DNA of 64,000 nt from Bacteroidota bacterium (GTDB lineage Bacteria > Bacteroidota > Bacteroidia > JACPRZ01). This document shows, one piece after another, positions 25,700-33,246 of the stretch. The stretch is taken from contig JACPRZ010000007.1 in assembly GCA_016193485.1 (NCBI GenBank), positions 92,106 to 156,105 of the forward strand. The letters are read 5' to 3'. The notes below the pieces were generated by a model. That model did no database searches, was not told where the DNA came from, and was given only the letters and a program-made list of their open reading frames with translations. Each line of letters opens with the position of its first letter. Position 1 is the first letter of the stretch. A program made the position numbers and the translations under genes.

Positions 25700-25978
25700 T
25701 TATTCGGATGAAGCATGGCATCTATAATCCGCATTCAGAAATTCCGAGTTGAGAAAGAAACGGGCAAAATCTTTGTCCTTCTTTCTTAGTTGAGCAGACC
25801 ATTCTATGGTTTCAACTATTTTTTCTTTACCGTAGAAAGTTACTATTTCTCTCCATTCTTTTAAATTTCCCATTTCAAGCACCCGTTCAATTACAATTTT
25901 ATAGGATTTATCCCAGTGAAATGTCGCCAGGTCATACTTCCAAAGGAGCGTATCGGATATATCCGGACGGTTTGGCAT
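25700..25978 (-). CDS. Small hypothetical protein, DUF6922-like
   Basis: About 92 residues from the ATG at 25978 (complement); an open frame from 26026 adds residues of doubtful reality. The pattern PDISDTLLWKYDLATFHWDKSYKIVIERVLEMG ... is split here: the parts PDISDTLLWKYD, DKSYKIVIERVLEMG and FYGKEKIVETI match a small family I know as DUF6922, common in Bacteroidota and often next to nucleotidyltransferase-type toxins. No such partner is present, so it is an orphan. The family call is from memory. Confidence 0.55.
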   Translation of the reverse strand: MPNRPDISDTLLWKYDLATFHWDKSYKIVIERVLEMGNLKEWREIVTFYGKEKIVETIEWSAQLRKKDKDFARFFLNSEFLNADYRCHASSE

Positions 25979-26099
25979 AATGGTTTTTTTGTAATGTAAA
26001 GATACGAAATCCTCCTGTACCTGCAAGGGCTTGAATACCTTGCGGCCGGTTCATTTGCAACTATTTTGATAATTTATCCAAATCAATGTCCTGAAATCC

Positions 26100-27944
26100 T
26101 CACCTCATCAGCATCACAAACCCTGAATAACTTCTCTTTTCAATATCCCCGCTGCCAGGAATTTCCAATATGTAATAATACGTTCCCTCCGGTGCATCGG
26201 TATTCCATGTTGTTTTTCCATCCCACACCGGATTATCTTTTGTGCCGTGAAAGAGTCGCACTCCCCACCTGTTGAAAATGTGAAAATCAAAGTCCCTTCC
26301 GGAGTCAAGTTTTTCGTTAAAATAAAAAAAATCATTTATACCGTCACCATTAGGAGTGAAAACATTCGGGAAGATAACGGTTATGATTTTCTTTACAGTG
26401 TCGGTGCAACCCCATTCGTTAAAGGCAACCAGCGCAACTTCGTAATCGCCTGCACCTTCAAATTTATGAAGCGGTGAATAGGAACCGGAGGATTGTCCGT
26501 CACCGAAATCCCATGAATATGAAATTGCCCCGCTGCTTAAATTTGAGAATTGTATATCAGCCATTGTTAAGTAGGTTTCATAAAAACCGGCACTGACGGG
26601 TGGGATTGAATCATTAATGATGATTCTGTTGTTAAAAAGTACAGTTCCGGTGCCACCGTCACTGGCACCCCAATCAATCCCGCCTGCTATACCGCCTTTT
26701 CCGCCAACAACTGAAATTGTTGTAATAGTTGAAGGTAAAGAGGGTTGATTAAACATTATTGAACCGCCACCGCCACCGCCACCGGGACCGAAACCCATGT
26801 CCACTGATGAACCGCCATTACCGCCATCTGCATAAAGCAAGAATGGCGAGAGAATATTTTGTGAATGAATAAAGATGTATCCGCCACCGCCTGCACCACC
26901 GGTTCCGTCACCGTATGCGCCTGAACTTTCAGAATTACCTCCATTGGCAAAAATAGAAAAACCGTTTCCTTCAATGGCAGTGCAGGTGATAAATAAAATT
27001 CCCCCCCCGTTTGCACCGTCTGTCCCATTTGAAAAATGTTCATGGCCGGCACCACCGCCACCGCCCATAAAAATCTTATCCGGTGGAGGATTGTTCAATG
27101 CGTATCCCCCGATACCGAACACCGATTTTTCATTCCCCGAAAGGTCCACCGGGTAACCCCATCCGCCATTACCGCCATAACCGCCTCCGCTGCCTCCTCC
27201 TCCTCCGGATGTGTGTACATTCCCCCCTCCGCCACCGTTGGCGGGCGCCCCCCTTCCGGCATTTATGGTAGTCAGCCACTGCCCTGCAATGCTTTCGCCT
27301 TTAAAAGAAAAATAAACAGGATCCGGTTCCGATACATATTCATATCTCAGAGCCATCACATGCTCCCCGTTCATTTCTTTACCACCGCGGAAACCACGAT
27401 CTGATATATTGATATTGGCGTTGAATGATGCGGTACCAGTGACATCAAGAACAAGTACCCCCCCTGTGGTACCGTCCCATGGTTTACAGGTCAGCGTACC
27501 GGTTATTACCGGATTTTCATACTGGGGAACTTTTATCACCTGTGTTTTGCCCGCAGTAGTATAATTTCGCGCAAGTGCATATTTCAGAAATAAAGTATTG
27601 CCGGTAACGGAATTGATCCCGGCATATTCAAAATTTCCTGAGTTCCGGTAATCAATGATATTTCCGTATGACGGATTGTTTGTACTGTCAATCTGCGTAC
27701 CGCACATCTGTATAACTAGTACCAGGTCTCCTGATGAGAAAAGAGAACCGTCATTAACTTCAAGAATTCCGTCACATCTTGCGGCATCTTTAACCAGATA
27801 AGCATACCTGTTGATTACGGAAGATATTAAAGGTGAACCGTCCCTGCCGTCACCGAAGGATTGGGATCGGGAGGGAAAGGAATAAAAAAGCAGAATGAAA
27901 ATCATGAAAGTAGAGGGATTTTGGGACATAAGAAATTTATCCAA
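26100..27944 (-). CDS. Glycine-rich secreted protein with PKD and CHU_C C-terminal domain
   Basis: 614 residues. Signal peptide at the N-terminus (FMIFILLFYSFPSRSQS). The middle (residues about 225-430) is extremely Gly-rich (runs of five to eight Gly with Asn), like proteins with self-associating glycine sheets. A PKD-type domain follows (SYSWDFGDGQSSG ... YEVALVAFNEWGC). The C-terminus is the gliding-motility-associated, type B T9SS domain (VFTPNGDGINDFFYF ... IFNRWGVRLF ... GTYYYILE). Presumably an extracellular adhesin or matrix protein. ATG 27944 is used; a second Met lies five codons later. A G8 tract on the coding strand lies at 27001-27008. Confidence 0.87.
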   Translation of the reverse strand: MDKFLMSQNPSTFMIFILLFYSFPSRSQSFGDGRDGSPLISSVINRYAYLVKDAARCDGILEVNDGSLFSSGDLVLVIQMCGTQIDSTNNPSYGNIIDYRNSGNFEYAGINSVTGNTLFLKYALARNYTTAGKTQVIKVPQYENPVITGTLTCKPWDGTTGGVLVLDVTGTASFNANINISDRGFRGGKEMNGEHVMALRYEYVSEPDPVYFSFKGESIAGQWLTTINAGRGAPANGGGGGNVHTSGGGGGSGGGYGGNGGWGYPVDLSGNEKSVFGIGGYALNNPPPDKIFMGGGGGAGHEHFSNGTDGANGGGILFITCTAIEGNGFSIFANGGNSESSGAYGDGTGGAGGGGYIFIHSQNILSPFLLYADGGNGGSSVDMGFGPGGGGGGGSIMFNQPSLPSTITTISVVGGKGGIAGGIDWGASDGGTGTVLFNNRIIINDSIPPVSAGFYETYLTMADIQFSNLSSGAISYSWDFGDGQSSGSYSPLHKFEGAGDYEVALVAFNEWGCTDTVKKIITVIFPNVFTPNGDGINDFFYFNEKLDSGRDFDFHIFNRWGVRLFHGTKDNPVWDGKTTWNTDAPEGTYYYILEIPGSGDIEKRSYSGFVMLMR

Positions 27945-27997
27945 TATTATTGATATCTCCAGGGATGGAGTGTGGAATGATGTAGTTGAATTCGTAA

Positions 27998-28101
27998 TGA
28001 CACACCCCTAAATCCCCTCTTATTAGAGGGGACTTAATGATAACCCTCCCTCTATTAAGAGGGGGTCTGCCTGCCGGCAGGCAGGGATTGGGGTGGGTGT
28101 A
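27998..28101. repeat. Composite intergenic palindromes
   Basis: Outer inverted ends ACACCCCTAAATCCCC (about 28001) and GGGATTGGGGTGGGTGT (28084-28100). Inside lie CCCCTCT/AGAGGGG hairpins (28014-28032), CCCTCCCTCTA/AAGAGGGGG (28044-28065) and the 18-bp perfect palindrome CTGCCTGCCGGCAGGCAG (28067-28084). No coding potential. This fills most of the gap between the two T9SS genes. Confidence 0.75.
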
Positions 28102-28133
28102 GTTGCAGCATATACGCATAAAAAAACCGGTCT

Positions 28134-30365
28134 TCATTCCCGGATCACTGCTAATTTAACAACCCGCTTATATTCACCGACTGATAATTTAACGAAATAA
28201 ATGCCGTCAGTAAATGTATGAAACGGTATTTTGTTTTCCTGTGTTAAAGCGGCACCGGAATATTGAGTTGAATAAATATTTCTGCCCCTGATATCAAAGA
28301 ACCTGATATCCGCAATATCATTTTCATCGGTACCCCGGAATTGAATGATGAAATTATTACCCGGCATGTCAATGCCGAATTTGGAAATTGCAAACGGGAC
28401 AGGAACCGGAATTACCGAATCGGAGGGAATGCTATCAGGGGGGGGGGCATAGTTATAATAAATTGTCACTCCACCGGCAAGGTTGCCGATAATAAGGTCT
28501 GGCACGCTGTCACCGTTAATGTCACCACCTGATACGGAGGATTGAACGCCTTCATAAATCCCGCTGAAAAGGGTATCTGTCAGAGTAAATTTACCTGTAA
28601 GATTACCTTCAATACCGGTGTACCGGTATATACCTCCGGATTTGGTTCCGACCAGGAGGATGAGGTACCCGGTGCTGTCCCACCTTGCCAGCCATGGAAT
28701 GCTGTAACCGGTATATCCCGGTACGCCCGGTTTTACCCTGACATCCACTTTGCCGAAGGAATCTGTTTCCATGAAATATTCAGGGTTCTGCATGGTTCCT
28801 GTATTGCGGAAATAATTGATGTTGCCGTTTATTTCACCGACCAGGAGATCCGGCAGGGAATCACCATTCACATCGGTTATTTGCGGAGCGGAGAATTTCC
28901 CCACATCAATATCTTTATACTGGGGATTGATAAGGACAAAGTCGGCTGCCGAACCACCCGGAGCAATATTTTCAAAATGATGAAGGTACCCGAAATATTC
29001 CCCAATAAGCATATCATAATCGCCATCTCCGTCAAGGTCGCCAAATGCCGGAAAAACCGCACTGAAACCATATTGGTTCAGCCCGGTATAATCCCTTGTG
29101 ATAAGTTCGAATGACGGGGATGTATTAGTGCCGGTGTTTTTGAATAATGCAAGAGAAGATGGATAATTTCCGGTAGGTGCGTAGTAGCCGTAATTTCCGA
29201 TGACAATGTCCAGTAAACCATCCGAATTATAATCAAAAAAAACAGGGTAAGCGTTTTCTCCTACTTCAATCATCTGATCCTGCAGGAATGATTTTTTCTG
29301 GAACTGGAAGAGCGGGATTGAATTATCACCGAAATTTTTGTAGAACCAGATCCCGGTGAAATTTTCAGATACATTCAATCCGTTCGGGGCGACTATGAGG
29401 TCGTTGCGGTAGTCATTGTCAACATCAAGCCAGAAAGCAGCGGGGAACCGGTACAGGTCTATAGGATAAACAGGAGGGTAAGCCGGTTCATAATAGGTCA
29501 TAACTGCAGCGGAACTGTCTCCGCCATTAGTAAGTTGGTACATATTGGTACAAACAACATCTCCGATAATAACTTCCATATCATGGTCCCCGTCAAGATC
29601 AATGGCAAGAGTAGTGGAACCCTCGTGCAACGGTTTCGAAGGGGGAGGGGGAATATTTTTTTTACAACTTACAGAAAGGGTTACGGAGCAGTTCTCTGCT
29701 GCTTCTTTAAAATATCCCCAGCATGAATTATCCATTGTGAAAACCAGGGAATCGGAATTGCCGTACAGTTCAACGGACAGGTTTTTGTAATAAAACATTA
29801 ATGTTCCACCAATAAATGTGAGAATGTCAATGTCCCCGTCATAATCAATATCTGTAATGGCGGGAATATCCCATTCGCTCACATATAAATTATATCCGTC
29901 AGCCAGCAGGAGTATTTTCTCCGGAACGAAATGCAATCCATACTGGTCCGATACGTTACGGTACACTGCAACTCCGATATCATTTATTGAATCACCATTA
30001 AAATCATACCTGTTGGAGCAAAATATGTCTTCTTTCCCGTCATTATCATAATCAACCAGGAGCGCCCAGTATTTAAGGGGGGGGAATGAGGGGGAATACT
30101 TTTTTTCATATTTCCAGTTAATTTCACCCGTATTGCCGTAATTGATTAACGGCAGGATCCTGTTACCGGTGCGGTCAAAAACAAAGAGGTCTTTTTTTCC
30201 ATCCATATTAATATCTACGGAAGAAAACTGTGGTGTGTTCAGTCCACCGGCCCAGGGATTTTCAAGGAAATTACCGGCAATTTTAACGGGAATAGAATCA
30301 ATGCGCTGGAATATCTGTGAGATCAGACCCGATGGGAATAACCAGAAGCAGAAGGAAATCAACAA
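28134..30365 (-). CDS. Secreted FG-GAP/VCBS repeat protein with T9SS sorting domain
   Basis: About 744 residues. It contains many Ca-binding FG-GAP/VCBS-type motifs (DINMDGKKDLFVFD, DYDNDGKEDIF, DIDYDGDIDIL, DLDGDGDYDMLIGEY, DVNGDSLPDLLVGE, DINGDSVPDLIIGN), which build a beta-propeller, and a C-terminal type A sorting domain (DIRGRNIYS ... DGIYFVKLS). No ATG lies after the end of the upstream gene; the frame is open to 30503, but starts there overlap that gene by more than 70 bp. I use the TTG at 30365, directly before the signal-like LISFCFWLFPSGLIS. A C10 run (28438-28447) and a C8 run (30077-30084) on the coding strand encode prolines. Confidence 0.82.
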   Translation of the reverse strand: MLISFCFWLFPSGLISQIFQRIDSIPVKIAGNFLENPWAGGLNTPQFSSVDINMDGKKDLFVFDRTGNRILPLINYGNTGEINWKYEKKYSPSFPPLKYWALLVDYDNDGKEDIFCSNRYDFNGDSINDIGVAVYRNVSDQYGLHFVPEKILLLADGYNLYVSEWDIPAITDIDYDGDIDILTFIGGTLMFYYKNLSVELYGNSDSLVFTMDNSCWGYFKEAAENCSVTLSVSCKKNIPPPPSKPLHEGSTTLAIDLDGDHDMEVIIGDVVCTNMYQLTNGGDSSAAVMTYYEPAYPPVYPIDLYRFPAAFWLDVDNDYRNDLIVAPNGLNVSENFTGIWFYKNFGDNSIPLFQFQKKSFLQDQMIEVGENAYPVFFDYNSDGLLDIVIGNYGYYAPTGNYPSSLALFKNTGTNTSPSFELITRDYTGLNQYGFSAVFPAFGDLDGDGDYDMLIGEYFGYLHHFENIAPGGSAADFVLINPQYKDIDVGKFSAPQITDVNGDSLPDLLVGEINGNINYFRNTGTMQNPEYFMETDSFGKVDVRVKPGVPGYTGYSIPWLARWDSTGYLILLVGTKSGGIYRYTGIEGNLTGKFTLTDTLFSGIYEGVQSSVSGGDINGDSVPDLIIGNLAGGVTIYYNYAPPPDSIPSDSVIPVPVPFAISKFGIDMPGNNFIIQFRGTDENDIADIRFFDIRGRNIYSTQYSGAALTQENKIPFHTFTDGIYFVKLSVGEYKRVVKLAVIRE

Positions 30366-30375
30366 CCCGGAAGTT

Positions 30376-31206
30376 CTATAACATAACCAGCCTGAAAATT
30401 TCCGGTCTGAATCCTTTTCCCCGCTCCACACTGATGAAATAAATTCCATCCGGAAGATTTGATAAATTGATGCTATGTGACGGCAAACTCCCCTCCAATG
30501 CATGAACCAGGATTACCCGGCCGTCACATCCTGTAATACGAGCTTTAAAATTCTCTGGGGTTTCAACCCGTGTGTTAATGGTAAGCCGCCCGGAAAGAGG
30601 CGACCAGGTAAAACCCGTTACAAATTTAGGATTATTTTCCGGAAAGCCGGTTGTCGTGTCTTCATACAGGATAAGCGAGTCGGTGTAGATGAGGTCTCCG
30701 TTTACAGACCCATCACCGTCAGCGGCAACGAAGGCGCCATAAATTATCACTGTTCCGGATCCTTTTGGGGGAGCGGTCCAGTCGTACATCCAGTCGTGCA
30801 TGCCGGGATTCTGAGCGCCTGCCGAGGTATGCACGACATATTCTTTACTCCCTGAAATTATCAGTTGTGTTTTAATCGGATTGGAAATTGTGACAGAGCC
30901 GGCACCCGAATTGTTACTGAGGAGGGCAACGGTTTGAAAACCGGCAACGGAGAATGAATCATCCTCAACAAAAGGCATCACTGAATAAGTTTGGCCAGGT
31001 ACATAACCAGCAGCGGGTATTCCTCCCATGAGGGTAATTTCGGCAAATCCGGTACCTGTATCGGGAAAGCCGCCATGGCAAAACTGGTTAGTGGAGCAGG
31101 TGGTCTCGCTCGGTGCATTGGTAGTACCGGCAGGAGGACCCGCGAGGTAGGAGAGAAAGGAAAAGGCGATGAGCAGCAGAAGGGAAACGGTAGTGAGTGT
31201 TTTCAT
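30376..31206 (-). CDS. Secreted choice-of-anchor-V/reelin-like protein, T9SS sorted
   Basis: 276 residues with a signal peptide (MKTLTTVSLLLLIAFSFLSY). The domain opens with PPAGTTNAPSETTCSTNQFCHGG, in shorter form the Cys-containing TCSTNQFCHGGF typical of the choice-of-anchor V family. It continues with a beta-sandwich (YSVMPFVEDD ... GFQTVALL). The C-terminal about 70 residues (RLTINTRVETPENF ... LPDGIYFISVERG) form a type A sorting domain. It is first of the - strand run of secreted-protein genes. Confidence 0.82.
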   Translation of the reverse strand: MKTLTTVSLLLLIAFSFLSYLAGPPAGTTNAPSETTCSTNQFCHGGFPDTGTGFAEITLMGGIPAAGYVPGQTYSVMPFVEDDSFSVAGFQTVALLSNNSGAGSVTISNPIKTQLIISGSKEYVVHTSAGAQNPGMHDWMYDWTAPPKGSGTVIIYGAFVAADGDGSVNGDLIYTDSLILYEDTTTGFPENNPKFVTGFTWSPLSGRLTINTRVETPENFKARITGCDGRVILVHALEGSLPSHSINLSNLPDGIYFISVERGKGFRPEIFRLVML

Positions 31207-31507
31207 ATCTACGGTATAAACTTATATACACCCAAAGGTACAAAATAAATAACATTCCCGCAATGATGTATTATTTTGTCCCGCCTTTGGCTGGACAAAC
31301 AGATTTATATCATTATAATTTCTACCAATATTTTGTTCCTGCGGAACAAGGTAATCAGGGGATTTCCGTAACCCCTGTTTTACTTTCCCGGATAAAAGTA
31401 AAATAAGAGTTTTTATGATTTATTTTCCCTTTTTTATCATTTCCTTTCCAATATTATTGAAGTCAAGTCCGCTTTTTCAGATTTTTTTTCACCATCTGCT
31501 GTCAAAA
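31207..31507. other. 301-bp intergenic region between two - strand genes
   Basis: No gene seen. Two hairpins are present: TTGTTCC/GGAACAA (31333-31349) and CAGGGG/CCCCTG (31356-31377). The promoter of the choice-of-anchor gene should lie at the left end; ATTTATTTTGTAC on the - strand near 31240-31255 is weakly -7-like. Confidence 0.5.
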
Positions 31508-32449
31508 TTATTTAAACTGTTTTATTGTCAAATATACTTCATCTATCACTAAAGCCATTCTCCTTATATCTAATGTTTCCATCTTGTCAGTATTTTTATG
31601 ATAGTTTTTGTTTCGATAAAACGCTGTATTTGTAATCATTACAGCGCTATAACCATAATTCCAATAATTGAGATGATCAGAAAAATCAACACCGGGAAGT
31701 AAAGCAGGTCCCTTAAAGGATTTTGTCTTTACTAACCCCTGTTTTTTCATCAGTCGTTTAACTTGTCGCCCGAATTTTCCATTTCCAAATTTTTGAACTA
31801 CTGTAATATAATCACCTTTAGTATCGTAAAATAACTTTAAAAATCCAACCGGATAACTTTGTGATTTTGGTTTGTCACTGAAATAACCAATCATCTCCAA
31901 ACAAATCATACCTTTTACTTTTACTTCTTCATCAAAGAGTGATTTTGCATGAATGAAACTCCCCATATGTTCAGTTCGGAAGAATGGCGGTTCCTCCAAT
32001 GAATATGCTACCAGGTCAACCCGATAATTTAATTGCTCTTCAGATAAATGCCTTGATAGTTCAATAATCCCAACAACACCGCTTGCATTGTCATCTGCAC
32101 CTTCCTGGTCTCCCGCTACATCATAATGCGCCCCGACTATTATTCGTTCAGATTTATCAATTCCTATTGAACCGATTACATTGGTATACTCAACACTATT
32201 TACCTGATAGGACTGATAATAAACCGTATCACAATTTTTTGAAAACTCCCTGTAGATGTAATCAGCAACAAAATTCAATGTCTCAATATTGTAATAGTTT
32301 CTGCTTTTTTCTGTTTTAGTAATAATTCTCAAATCTTCTTTAATCCTTACCGTATCAGTAAAATATTTTTGATCTGAAGTGATTATCTCTGCACATGAAA
32401 ATTGGGAAAGCACGGGTATAAAAACCGCTATTGTTTTTAATTGATTCAT
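31508..32449 (-). CDS. M28-family zinc aminopeptidase, exported
   Basis: About 313 residues from ATG 32449 (complement). The frame is open from 32551, but that part overlaps the upstream gene. Zn-ligand motifs of M28 peptidases are seen in order: VGAHYDVAGDQ (His), GADDNASGV (Asp), YSLEEPPFF (catalytic and ligand Glu pair), CLEMIGYF, and DFSDHLNYWNYG (last His). The N-terminus (IAVFIPVLSQFSC) looks like a secretion signal, possibly a lipoprotein. It would release N-terminal amino acids from peptides in the periplasm. Confidence 0.82.
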   Translation of the reverse strand: MNQLKTIAVFIPVLSQFSCAEIITSDQKYFTDTVRIKEDLRIITKTEKSRNYYNIETLNFVADYIYREFSKNCDTVYYQSYQVNSVEYTNVIGSIGIDKSERIIVGAHYDVAGDQEGADDNASGVVGIIELSRHLSEEQLNYRVDLVAYSLEEPPFFRTEHMGSFIHAKSLFDEEVKVKGMICLEMIGYFSDKPKSQSYPVGFLKLFYDTKGDYITVVQKFGNGKFGRQVKRLMKKQGLVKTKSFKGPALLPGVDFSDHLNYWNYGYSAVMITNTAFYRNKNYHKNTDKMETLDIRRMALVIDEVYLTIKQFK

Positions 32450-32498
32450 TGTCTTTGGAATTTTAAAAACCGCTTCTTTTCTTCTATAGACATTTGTG

Positions 32499-33035
32499 TC
32501 AATTAATTCTGTTTCTTTCTTTGTCAGTGTATTTGTCAATGAAGCCCACAACCGTTTTGCTGTTTGTCATCAGAAGATAGCCGATAATCGTCTTTACAAA
32601 CTGAAAAATTAGCCATCCGGAATTTGGATCTTCCCTGAATATATTTTTTTGCTGAAAAAATTCAAATAGATTACTGCAAAACAGGGGTAAACCATCAACA
32701 AAGATTATACCGCCAATTACAATAGTTGCAACAGATATTATTGCCGGTTTAGGGACATTCAAATCAATATTTTCTTCTGGAAACCCTTTATCGAGGTGAA
32801 GTTTGTCAATGAGCCAGTTGGTTTTGAATAAAAATAGTCGTAAAATTATTATATAAAAACCAATTACCAGCAATAATATGGCAAATGTAATCCACATGCC
32901 AAAAATATTGTCAGCGTAGTCGTTGCCAAAAAATGGTAATGCGGATAAAAATCCAATGATTTCTGGTACGCTGTCAAGGACTAACCATATTCCCAAAATT
33001 TTCAGGAAAATTGTCCAAAAAGTTCTTATTGTCAT
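32499..33035 (-). CDS. Hypothetical membrane protein
   Basis: 178 residues with about four hydrophobic segments (TFWTIFLKILGIWLVL, MWITFAILLLVIGFYIIIL, AIISVATIVIGGIIFVDG, and a weaker fourth). It lies 49 bp upstream of the M28 peptidase gene on the same strand, so the two may be co-transcribed. I do not recognise the family. AT-rich compared with the nuo and kor genes. Confidence 0.65.
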   Translation of the reverse strand: MTIRTFWTIFLKILGIWLVLDSVPEIIGFLSALPFFGNDYADNIFGMWITFAILLLVIGFYIIILRLFLFKTNWLIDKLHLDKGFPEENIDLNVPKPAIISVATIVIGGIIFVDGLPLFCSNLFEFFQQKNIFREDPNSGWLIFQFVKTIIGYLLMTNSKTVVGFIDKYTDKERNRIN

Positions 33036-33246
33036 GTGTAGTGGGGTATAAATAATTGCATACCATGCTTACTATCCGGTGTTTCGCATTTGGGCACAAT
33101 AATAAATATCTGCAACAAAAGTATCAAAATATTCCGTCAAACCGACAAAATGGTTACCGTTGCCCCTGTAACCCCATTCCTGACAATAGTCATTTTTTCA
33201 TCTTTTGCCTCCCCCTACTTTCACATAAAATTAAAATTTCATTTCC

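Noticed and set aside
25700..25978. Toxin-antitoxin pair
   Set aside because: Only the small DUF6922-like gene is present; neighbours are T9SS proteins and no toxin-like ORF is adjacent.
26880..27400. Open frames on the + strand opposite the Gly-rich gene
   Set aside because: They are Pro-rich mirror frames of the glycine codons on the - strand and have no family likeness.
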